A stretch of DNA of 64,000 nt, taken from assembly GCA_022495995.1 (NCBI GenBank), contig JAFEMH010001233.1, forward strand, positions 365,001-429,000. The letters are read 5' to 3'. Made by a program: the position numbers and the translations under genes. Positions 1 to 9,630 of this stretch are shown piece by piece (position 1 is the stretch's first letter; every line of letters starts with the position of its first letter). Below the pieces are notes generated by a model. That model was given only the letters and a program-made list of their open reading frames with translations. It searched no databases and was not told the DNA's origin. This DNA comes from Adenophora triphylla var. japonica. Taxonomy: Eukaryota > Streptophyta > Magnoliopsida > Asterales > Campanulaceae.

Positions 1-98
1 GGAATAGTGAATATTCTTTGCCATTTTGAGAAGTTTGCATTCACGTGGGACGAACCAAAATAGAAATAAATTTGCATTCACGTGGGACGGAGGGAGTA
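1..98. mobile_element. Stowaway-like MITE, right end only (cut by window edge)
   Basis: The segment ends in GGGACGGAGGGAG followed by TA, the right terminus of the family seen many times in this window. The word TTTGCATTCACGTGGGACG occurs twice, about 37 bp apart, exactly as in the complete copy at 30655-30930. The left end lies outside the window. Confidence 0.8.
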
Positions 99-230
99 TA
101 ATATATATATTTTTTATTGATCTAACAGTAAATATTAATAAATATACGAATATCTTAAATAAGATATACAAAATGGGGGTTATGATTAGTTTATGTAACG
201 TAGTTTGGTCTGATAGTTTAGTTTGGTCTT

Positions 231-440
231 CCGGTTCAGTTTGGTAGTTCGGTATCGCGATCTGGTTTAGTTTGGTTCGATTTGATCTGAGAAGGTCAGA
301 CCACAAACCAAACCGAACCATGTAATTTGTCAATATTTGATACCGAACCAAATTACTCATACTTAAAAACCAAACTAAATCGCATAATTTAATTTGATTC
401 AATTTCAACCGTGATTTAAATAGATCCACTTACACCCCTA
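231..440. mobile_element. hAT-like element remnant, one end
   Basis: The segment is rich in repeated GGTTTGGTTCGG-type words and ends in ACTTACACCCCTA. This is the inverted terminus of the complete hAT element at 2384-3491, and the subterminal sequence is also related. No opposite end or target duplication was found, so it is a fragment. Confidence 0.5.
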
Positions 441-792
441 CACGAGATAGAAAAAAACAAAAGCAAAAGTCCAAAATTGTTGAAGGCGAAAGAGCGGTCG
501 AGTTAATAGCAATTTCCAATAAATAAACGTACAGACAAATGGGCGTACTAATATGATGATATAACAACCTACTGATACCATAGATTTCTTCTCCTTTAAG
601 TTTGCTTTGTCAATCCAATGGCCAAATTAGGGTAAGATTTTGTTGTTATTCAATGAAAATGACATATGAATTCGTTGTGTTGTTATTTTCATTTCATATT
701 GTTGCTATTTTATCAACATTTTTGGCCACCCCTAAGTTTGTGCCGTGTCTTAACCTTAAAGGAAACCCGATGTAACACCGGCGGAGCTAATA
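441..792. other. Intergenic, no gene seen
   Basis: AT-rich sequence without a credible reading frame. Near 733-750 a TAAGTTTGTGCCG word is found inverted at 5167-5181, on the far side of the MULE. GGCGGAGCTAA (near 780) pairs loosely with TTGGCTTCGCC (near 5157). These may be ends of an older element that the MULE split, but no target duplication supports it. Confidence 0.5.
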
Positions 793-1152
793 TTTTCAAA
801 AGGGGAATAGCACCTTACTTATTGTCACTAAATTCACGCGAAGTTGTAATGTAGGATCTAAAGTTTCATTTTTTGCAATTTATTATACCATGTTCACATT
901 TTGTTGTAATTTAGGGCAAAAATAAATGGCACTTGACGAAAGCTAATGAAATAGACGAAAAATGTAACAAGCATATTTCAAATTCACATTTCAGCCCCTA
1001 AAATTTCATATTTTTTACAAAAAATATTGTAACAATAAATTCTATTTTTTTAATAATAACATATAAATAAAATTAATATAGTGTATTTGAAAAATCTAGA
1101 GCAATCTTAAAAGAGAGAACTATCAATTTTTATTTACATTCTTAAAATATTA

Positions 1153-1176
1153 TACTCCCTCGTCCCATAAAATACG

Positions 1177-1256
<80 letters not shown>
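1153..1256. repeat. MITE left end followed by (AT)n microsatellite
   Basis: ACTCCCTCGTCCC marks a Stowaway-like left end and runs into about 37 AT dinucleotides. The repeat continues at 1637-1680, because a small MULE inserted inside it. The MITE right end was not found. Confidence 0.75.
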
Positions 1257-1259
<3 letters not shown>

Positions 1260-1632
1260 CCGGTCTCCCATGAGAAAGTATACCCGTCTCATGAATGAGA
1301 CGGGCCAGATGACCCGGCTTGGACACATCTCGTGTAAACTCACACGAGACACATCTCGTGTGAGTTTACACGAGACACATCTCGTGTGAACTCACACGAG
1401 ATGTGTATTACTTTTCTGTATATATGTATTACTTTAATGTATACAAACTATTACTTTATATGCATACAATTATTACATTATGTTATAGTAACTATTACTT
1501 TTCACAAGGCTGTTGGCTGGACTGAACCAAGGCATGAAATGACTTGGGCGAGCGCTGATACACCTTGCCGCGGGTCATGGATCCGACCCGTCTCATGAAT
1601 GAGACGGATATTCATGTTCTCACATGAGGTTT

Positions 1633-1636
<4 letters not shown>
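1257..1636. mobile_element. Small MULE, deletion derivative of the family at 60992-63033
   Basis: Left end GAGCCGGTCTCCCATGAGAA; right end GTTCTCACATGAGGTTTTGTC. Both arms contain the palindrome CCGTCTCATGAATGAGACGG, and it is flanked on each side by AT repeat, compatible with a 9-bp TATATATAT target duplication. At 1321-1402 a block of ACACATCTCGTGTGAG-like units is repeated in alternating orientation. The stretch 1426-1508 is shared with the 2-kb relative at 60992-63033, which also carries a 125-bp tandem array missing here. Confidence 0.82.

Positions 1637-1680
<44 letters not shown>
1637..1680. repeat. (AT)n microsatellite, right half
   Basis: Continuation of the AT run interrupted by the MULE at 1257-1636. 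Confidence 0.9.
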
Positions 1681-1683
<3 letters not shown>

Positions 1684-2383
1684 CCCAGTTTTATCTTTTC
1701 TCTTATTAAAATATTAAAAGGTGTATTCACTAATTTCTTATGTGGATAATTACGGAAGGGCTGGCTTGTGGGCAAGGGAGAAGATAATTACCTATTTCGT
1801 CCACAACCTATAGTCACTTTTTCGTTTTCGTCCTGATTGTATTTGTTTTTCATTTTTTCCCTTTACCTCGTTTTATGTTGTTAATATCGTCCTTTCGTCA
1901 ATTGACCGTCCATTTGACCGTTAAAAGTTGCCATGTTTACTCATTGTAATGCTGACATGTAATAAAAGATTGATGAAATTGGATGATATAGAAGTGATAA
2001 GTGGTGAAAGCGTATAATGCGAAACTATTGACCTCATAAAGTAGCTTTTTTATTTTTCTTTATAATCGAATAATATTTTTTTTTGAAAAAAAATTGAATA
2101 AAAATGTTAAAAAAAAATCATTTAATATATTTTTTATCATATAAACTAAAATTTATCATTTTAGTTTTATATTTGTCCAGTTAAAAGAAAAAGAATGTGT
2201 ATTTTAAATTATTGCAATAAATATTTAAAATATTACCTATGATAATTCTCCAATAAACTTTTCTATCTCTTTTTATACTCCATTAACTAACTGTTGTAAA
2301 TAATTCAAATATAAGTTTTTCATTATTCATAAATCATTATCATTATTAGTTAAGTTTTACACCACCACAACCATTAGTGCCAC

Positions 2384-3491
2384 TAGGGGTGTAAGTGATT
2401 CGGTACAAATCGCAGTTCGTAATCGAACCAAATCAAATCACACGATTTTGTTCGACTTTCAAGCAATATTGGTTTGGTTCGGTTTTCAAAAATTTTCAAA
2501 CCATTTGGTTCAGTTTAGTCTGCGGTCTGGACCCCCAAACCACGGTTAGAGATCGCGAGATCGAACCATCAAACCAAACCAATCAAACCATCAAATCGTT
2601 CAATATTAACCCTTACATATGCATATCTTTAATCTGCACAAGGACATTTAGATTTGAAAAATCCTAATTATATTCATGGATTTTAGCACATAACCCTTGT
2701 TTCTTTGGGGGATTCACTCTATGGCCCATCATGCGAGATTTAAACCCAATTTATAAAATAATATCTTGATAATTCCCCAAACACCCCTCGATAAGACAAA
2801 GACATAAATGCCCCCCCTTTGCACGCACAAAAGCGTTCGTCTGGACAACCTAAGTCCAAAGCTGAAAATTATATTTTCGTTACTTGAATTTTTAAAATTA
2901 TATATTGATCACTAAATTTTATGACATTTTAGACCAGTCATTAGACTTAAAATAGTTTCAGTTTGGTCACTTCAATCACAAAAAATACAAATTAATCACT
3001 AAATTTTCCAGGTCATCAAAACAGTCCTTGACTTACCAAGAACACTTCATTTTCTTATATATATTTTTCACATTTTTACACTACTATTACGTCAATTATT
3101 TACCAAAATGCCAAAAGTTAATTCCATTATTTATAGAAATGCCATCCAATACATTATTACGCTACAATTACGTCATTTAAATTTTGAATCACTTATGTAT
3201 GCTATGTCTGAAAAAATCAAACAAACATGACAGTAGATTGTGTAGTCTGAAATCATGTTCTAATTAATGGTTTAAGTCGTGTTCTATTTCATAGTTTGAA
3301 CCGTGGTTTGAACTATGGTTTAAACCGCGGTTCGGATCGTAAAATCAAATTGCGGTTCGAATTTAGCCAAATCAAACCATGGTGGTTCGGTTTGAAATTT
3401 TTCATGGTTCGGTTCGATTTGAGATTTTTCCAAACCGATAACTAGTGGTTCGGTTCGTAAATTGGCCTAAACCGAACCATTTACACCCCTA
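2384..3491. mobile_element. hAT element (non-autonomous), 1.1 kb
   Basis: A perfect 8-bp target duplication AGTGCCAC (2376-2383 and 3492-3499) flanks termini TAGGGGTGTAAGTG and CATTTACACCCCTA. An 8-bp duplication and short terminal inverted repeats of this kind are typical of hAT elements. The subterminal zones carry many GGTTCGGTTTGG / CCAAACCGAACC words in both orientations, as expected for clustered transposase-binding sites. No transposase reading frame is present. Confidence 0.88.
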
Positions 3492-4066
3492 AGTGCCACC
3501 ACCGCCACCATTGCCACCACCAATATTACAACACAAAAAAATAATAACTAGAAATAAAAAATTTGGGCCAAATTAAATTAAAAAATAACTAGAAATAAAA
3601 TAAAATAAGACTGTGAATCTGGTCTTAGATTTGCGAAAGAAAATCTGCAAAAAAAAAAAGAAAAAAACCTCAATATACTAACCATATCTAGTCTTTCAAT
3701 TGTAACCAGAAAAAGAAAAAGAACATTTCAATGGCACTGGATCTGGATGAAGGATAGCGGGGAGGGAAAACAGTCGTGTAGGTTGGGATAGGTGGGGCGG
3801 CAATTGAATAATGGATCTGGGTCAGCTTGGGGGAAGATTCGGCAAGCAATTTGGGGAGGGGAGAGAGGAGGGATCTGAAAGGGAGAGAGAAGAAATGGCG
3901 GCAATTTTGAGAAGGGGGAAGATGGTAAGTAGGGAAGAAGGCGAAGGTGAATAAGAAGGCGAGGGTCGTTGGTGACGGTGACGGTGACGGCAACAACGAT
4001 GGTGGCAACGGTGATGCAACAACGATGGTGGCGACGACCATATTAACGAAAAAGATGACTGGAAAA

Positions 4067-4070
<4 letters not shown>

Positions 4071-4103
<33 letters not shown>
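4071..4103. repeat. (GA)n microsatellite
   Basis: About 16 GA dinucleotides inside the inverted-repeat element at 1783-4431. Confidence 0.95.
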
Positions 4104-4106
<3 letters not shown>

Positions 4107-5031
4107 GACAATTAGAGAAGAAAAGGGTTTTCAAATAGATATAGGGTTATATAAATAATAAATGTTTAATTTTAATTCTATATCTATGAAAAACAAATTT
4201 AAGATCTTTAGTTTAATATTTTACAATTTCCTCCCCTAATATTTTCAACTCAGCAATTTAATGATGTCACTATGTCATATATGCATATTTAACGGAGTAA
4301 TGAACGGAAAATTGACGTAAGGACGACATCAACCAAAAAACACAAGATTATGGGGGAAAACGAAATAAAAAATACAATCAGCAAGAAAACGAAAAAGTGA
4401 TAATAGGTTGGAGACGAAATAGGTAATTATCTCGATCTCGAAAGGAAGAGGGAAGATATAGAGAAAGAATGGTTTTTATTTTTCAATGGGGCAGTTAAAT
4501 TATTTGAAAATTTTGGTGGAATTATTTTTTTAAACAATTTTATTTTTATGCTAGAAAAAAGTTTATATTTTAATATTTAGGATATTAATTATTTTTTTAG
4601 AAGATCAGTATAAAATTTCTTAAAGAATATGTATTTTTTTTATAGCAAATTAGTATAATTTTTTTGAAATATGTGAATAAAATTATTCAATTTTTTTCCT
4701 TTCTAATGTTTCTCTATTTTATACGTATTATATTAATTTCTCAAAAAAATTTATGTGTTACTATTTAATAGTAACATTTTTTATTAGAATTATTATTACA
4801 ATATATTTTCATAAAATTATTAAATTTTAGGGTAAAAAAATGAAAATTTATAACACTCGTTACACTTTTCGTTTATTTCGTTAACTTTTGCAAATGTCAT
4901 TCATTTTTGCCCTGGATTGCAATAAAGTGTGAACATTGTTTACTAAATTGCAAAAAAATGAAACTTTAGGTCCTACATTGCAACTTCGTATGAATTTAGT
5001 GACAGTCTAATGCTATTTTCCCTTTTCAAAA

Positions 5032-5291
5032 CTATCATTTTATTCTACAAATTTTGAATAGTTGCCTTTTAATCCATAAAATTATCATTTTGCCTCCCTT
5101 ATATACCAAGAAAAATAACACTAATTTTAAAATTTGTCCCCCTTTAAAAAAAAATTTGGCTTCGCCACCGGCACAAACTAAGCACGATAATTTGAAGTTT
5201 TATTTCCTTTTAGTGCAAAATGTTATGGGATGAAGAGAATATTGGAAAGTAATTATTTAGGTGAAAATTTATACGCAACAACAATAAAACC
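5032..5291. other. Short intergenic spacer
   Basis: AT-rich flank between the MULE and the copia LTR. It includes TTTGGCTTCGCCACCGGCAC (5153-5172), resembling an hAT-Tip100-type terminus. Confidence 0.5.
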
Positions 5292-6188
5292 TGTTGGAAA
5301 TGGGTTTTTGAAACAAGGTTTGATCAAGTTTTGACCCAATTTTCAAATAGGTTTCATTTATTGATTAATGAAATAAGTTACAAAATTATAATCTACATTT
5401 GTTGTAGATTGAGAAAATGCATTTATTTACTCAAAATCATTTCCGGGTGAATGAGAAATTAATGGCTAAAGATTGTAACTTGAAATGGGAAAATGAAGAG
5501 TTTATGAGATATAAAGAGTTATCCCACATTGCTTAGAGATAGAAAGTAAAGCAAGTTTATAAGTGGATGCAAACAAGGAGGAGGCATCAAGTTGTTCCTC
5601 CTTGATCCAACCTAGGTGGACCATTGGGCCAACCATGCAATGTGCAGCCCAATTGTGCCAGTTTTATACTAGCTCAATTTGGACCACACCCGCAAAGCGC
5701 GGAATGGGCGGTAGGTGCTGGCAGATCCAGCAGATCTCCACCCTCCATCAAGATCAGATCCAACGGCCAGAATCCACCAGGTGCCAATAATGCCTATTCC
5801 CAAAAGGCACCCCAACTCTTCATAATCTATAAATAGTACCCTGCAGTTTGTCAATCCATTCATTCCATCATTCAGTGAGTTAGTATTCAATAGCAATTAG
5901 AGAGAAAGCATATTGAAGCATAAATATTCCTTCCAAGTCCAGAAGTTTCAAACAGTTAGTTTGTTCGCCGAAGTCGTTAGTTTGAAGTGCTTCTACTAAC
6001 GATTGTAAAATCGTTGCATCTTACGAGGAGATTGTCAGAATACCGTCAGCACTAGTGCGGGGCAATACTTCTTACGGAGATTGTGTCAAACACAAGCCTC
6101 GACTTAATTTTTCAGTTTGTTATTCTGTCGGTTAGTTTTTCCGTTATTTTTTAAGAAGCCGTTACATTTTCTGTTAAATTTCCTAACA
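5292..6188 (+). repeat. 5' LTR of Ty1-copia element A
   Basis: Starts TGTTGGAAATGGG and ends CCTAACA. It matches the LTR at 19068-20306 closely but is 897 bp against 1239 bp, because it lacks about 310 bp corresponding to 19520-19829 plus part of a GC-rich repeat. The 5-bp flanks are AAACC (5287-5291) and AAACA (20307-20311), a target duplication with one mismatch. Confidence 0.9.
5828..5837 (+). promoter_or_regulatory. TATA box of copia element A
   Basis: CTATAAATAG stands about 360 bp before the LTR end, followed by a CCCTGCAG stretch. It is conserved in the 3' LTR at 19945-19954. This is the likely U3 promoter, so transcription would begin near 5860. Confidence 0.65.
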
Positions 6189-6219
6189 ATCGTAAGAAGT
6201 ATTTTACGTTTCTTAAGAG
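6189..6219 (+). other. Leader of copia A without a tRNA-Met primer site
   Basis: The sequence after the LTR is ATCGTAAGAAGTATTTTACG, not the TGGTATCAGAGC found in the three other elements here with a preserved primer region. CGTAAGAAGTATT (6191-6203) is perfectly complementary to AATACTTCTTACG at 6064-6076 inside the same LTR. CGTAA...TTACG can also form a small hairpin. What primes minus-strand synthesis is unknown. Confidence 0.5.
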
Positions 6220-9200
6220 ATGGCAAACGAAACCGATACCTCCCAGTCTTCTGGGGCTACTCGCGACCCGACCCGAGATGCAATTAAACAAAATGTTGCA
6301 CCTACTCCTGCTACTGCTCCGACTCACCCGGCACATGGTGAGAAACCATCCAAGTTCACTGGGGCGGACTTCAAGAGATGGCAGCAAAAGATGTTGTTTT
6401 ACTTGACCACCCTCAGTCTGCAGAAGTTCCTAAAAGAGGATCCCCCTGCTATACCAATTGATGATCCCGACCATCAAAGAAGGATTGCCAAAGAGGCATG
6501 GGATCATGGTAATTTCTTGTGTAGGAATTACATCATGAATGGGCTGGATGATAATCTTTATAGTGTGTACTGTCTTGTGGATACGGCCAAAGAGTTATGG
6601 GACACTTTGGAGCGAAAGTACAAAATCGAGGATGCCGGTTCAAAGAAGTTTGTTGTTGGCAAATACCTTGATTTCAAGATGGTTGACTCAAAGACCGTGG
6701 CCAGCCAGGTTGATGAGTTTCAGTTGATCCTACATGGGTTGACTGCTGAAGGAATGGTTATGAATGAACCATTTAAGGTGGCATCAATCATTGAAAAATT
6801 GCCGCCAGCATGGAAGGACTTCAAGAACTATCTCAAGCATAAACGCAAGGAGATGAGTCTTGAAGACCTGGTTATTCGTCTTCAAATTGAGGAAAACAAC
6901 AGGAAGAATGAGGCCAAGGCTGAAGCTAAGGCTAACAAAGGGAAGATGGAAGCAAAGGTTAATCTTGCTGAAGCTAGCACAAGCAACAGTAAGAAAAGGA
7001 AGCATTCTGGAAATGATAGAAAGGGCTCAAGTGGCAAGAAGAAGTTCAAAGGATCTTGCTACAACTGTGGCAAGCCCGGACATTTAGCTAAAGATTGCCG
7101 GCACCCGAAGAAGGAAGACCAGAGAGGCAACAGGAGTCAAGCCAACATTGTTGATGATATGGAGCTTGACTTTGCAGCTGTGGTATTTGAAGCCAATGTA
7201 GCTAAGTTGGATGATAATCCAAGAGAGTGGTGGATAGACACCGGTGCTACCCGCCACATATGTGCAGATAAGGAGAGTTTCTCTTCCTACACTCCCTGTT
7301 CCGGAAGGAAGCTCTATATGGGAAATTCTGCTACTTCCAATGTTGTGGGAATTGGAAGAGTTGTTCTGAAGATGACTTCAGGCAAGGAGCTGACTTTGAT
7401 GGATGTGCTGCATGTCCCAGACATCCGCAAGAACTTAGTCTCTGGGGCTTTGTTAAGTAAGGCCGGTTTCAGATTGGTGTTTGACTCTGATAAATTTGTA
7501 CTGACCAAAAATGGTCTTTTCCTTGGAAAAGGTTACCTTGAGAAGGGTCTTTTCAAGATGAATGTAATGAATGTTATCCGCTCTGAAGCGAAGAATAAAA
7601 GTGTTGTTTCTTATGTTTACTTGTTGGATAGTCCTGATTTATGGCATGATAGATTAGGACACGTAAATTTTAACACAATTAAGAAATTAGTAAAGCAAGA
7701 TTTAATTCATATGTCTAAATCTGATGCAACTAATAAGTGTGAAATTTGCGTTGAAGCAAAAATGACTAAAGGGCCATTTGAAACAGTAATAAGAAACACA
7801 ACACCTCTGGAATTAATTCACACAGATATTTGTGATTTAAAGTTAGTGCAAACTCGATGTGGGAAAAAGTACTTCATTACATTTATAGACGATTGCACGA
7901 AATACTGTTATGTATATCTATTGAAAAGTAAGGATGAAGCCTTAGGAGCTTTCCAAACTTATAAGAATGAAGTCGAAAATCAACTTAATGTAAAAATTAA
8001 GAAGATTAGAAGCGATAGAGGAGGAGAATATGTAGCTCCGTTTGAAGGATTATGTTGGGAATCTGGCATTATTCATCAAACGACAGCTCCATATACACCT
8101 CAATCTAATGGAGTAGCTGAACGTAAGAATCACACTCTAAAGGAAATGATGAATGCATTCTTAATCAGTTCAGGCTTACCCGACAACATGTGGGGGGAAG
8201 CAATACTGACTTCAAACTACATTCTTAATAAGATACCCAAGAAATGAATTAATGAAACACCTTACGAATTATGGCATAATCGTAAGCCGTGTTATAAATA
8301 CCTTAAAGTGTGGGGGTGTCTGGCTAAGGTTGAAGTACCTAAGCCAAAGCAAGTCAAAATCGGTCCAAAGACAATTGACTGCATCTTTATTGGATATGCT
8401 AACAATAGTAGTGCCTATAGGTTTATAGTGCACAAGTCAGACATTCCTGATATGAATGAAGGAATGACAATAGAATCAAGGAATGTTGTATTCTTTGAAA
8501 ATATCTTTCCTGCCAAGGATAGGAAAGATGCAAGTTCTAATAAAAGAACTTATGAAGCTACAACTGGTCCATCTCAAGAAGAAGATGAAGGACCAAGACG
8601 TAGTAAAAGGGCAAGAGTGAAAAAGTCTTTTGGTCCTGATTTTCTATCATATATGTTAGAAAACGAACCAGCTACTGTTAAGGAAGCTTTATCCGGTCCG
8701 GATAGCCCGTTCTGGAAAGAAGCTATTAACAGTGAAATAGAGTCCATAATGCATAATAATACTTGGGAGCTGGTTGATCTCCCTCCAGGATGCAAACCGT
8801 TGGGTTGCAAATGGATCCTTAAAAGGAAGTATAAGGCAGATGGATCTATCGATAAGTATAAAGCCCGGCTAGTAGCCAAAGGGTTTAGACAAAAGGAGGG
8901 ATATGACTTTTTCGATACATATTCTCCTGTCACAAGAATCACATCCATATGTGTTCTCATAGCAATTGCAGCCGTGCATAATCTTGAGATACACCAGATG
9001 GATGTGAAAACAGCTTTCTTGAATGGAGAGTTAGATGAAGAGATTTACATGGAACAACCCGAAGGGTTTGTTGTTCCAGGTAAAGAGCAAAAGGTGTGTA
9101 AACTTGTAAATTCGTTGTATGGACTTAAACAAGCACCTAAACAATGGCATGAGAAGTTTGATCGAACCATGTTGTCAAATGGATTCAAGATAAATGAATG

Positions 9201-9630
9201 TGACAAGTGTGTCTATATCAAAGGAACATCTGAATCATTTGTAATAGTCTGTCTTTACGTGGATGACATGTTGATAATGGGAAGTACTCATGAATTGATC
9301 ATGAATACCAAAGGCTTGTTAAAGAAGCACTTTGACATGAAAGACATGGAATTGGCTGATGTCATATTAGGAATAAAAATTTCTAGAACATCAGAAGGGA
9401 TAGCTCTATCTCAGTCCCATTATCTAGAAAATGTACTTCAAAAGTTCGATGTCATTAATGACCCTCCGGCTAAGACACCGGTAGACTTAACTCTACACTT
9501 AGCAAAGAACAGAGGGAACCAGCTTTCGCTTGGAATATGCCAGAATAATTGGTAGTCTGATGTACTTAACGAATTGTACACGTCCAGACATCGCATATTC
9601 AGTGAGCAAACTAAGTAGGTTCACTAGTAA
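6220..9630 (+). pseudogene. Ty1-copia A gag-pol, first part (to RT), interrupted
   Basis: One reading frame begins at ATG 6220. In order it shows a copia Gag; a CCHC knuckle [14 protein letters not shown] (about residue 280); an aspartic protease motif [12 protein letters not shown] (about 335); a GAG-pre-integrase [11 protein letters not shown] with its HHCC zinc site (about 473); an integrase core; and a reverse transcriptase with YVDDMLIMG (about 1012). It is broken by an in-frame TGA at 8245-8247 and a frameshift near 9525, after which the frame GSLMYLTNCTRPDIAYSVSKL continues to 9630. There the gypsy element has inserted. The frame resumes at 18423 after the duplicated AGTAA. The product would have made the element's own capsid, protease, integrase and reverse transcriptase. 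It is not functional as it stands. Confidence 0.92.

Larger units (their letters stand above)
1783..4431. mobile_element. Long-inverted-repeat DNA element containing an hAT insertion
   Basis: GATAATTACCTATTTCGTC at the left is the inverse of GACGAAATAGGTAATTATC at the right. Similarity continues for about 150 bp on each arm, for example CACTTTTTCGTTTTCGTCCTGATTGTATTT against the right arm near 4365-4400, and ATTGACCGTCCATT against 4295-4310. I found no clean target duplication, so the superfamily is open (MULE is likely by arm length). Between 3688 and 4134 a minus-strand frame of 148 codons exists, but it is low-complexity (CT)n-driven Ser/Leu/Pro sequence, and I do not call it a gene. Confidence 0.65.
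802..5022. mobile_element. Mutator-like element (non-autonomous), 4.2 kb, host of nested elements
   Basis: The element is flanked by a perfect 9-bp direct repeat TTTTCAAAA (793-801 and 5023-5031), the target-site duplication length of Mutator-like elements. Its ends are inverted repeats of roughly 230 bp: GGGGAATAGCA at the left and TGCTATTTTCCC at the right, with matching subterminal text such as TGGCACTTGACGAAAGCTAA against the right-hand arm. The same arms occur in the smaller element at 21909-23090. No transposase reading frame is visible, so it would depend on an enzyme supplied elsewhere. Its length is mostly due to later insertions at 1257-1636 and 1783-4431. Confidence 0.88.

Noticed and set aside
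3688..4134. 148-codon minus frame rich in Ser, Pro and Leu
   Set aside because: Driven by (GA)n and C/T-rich sequence inside a transposon, with overlapping frames on both strands. No recognisable domain.
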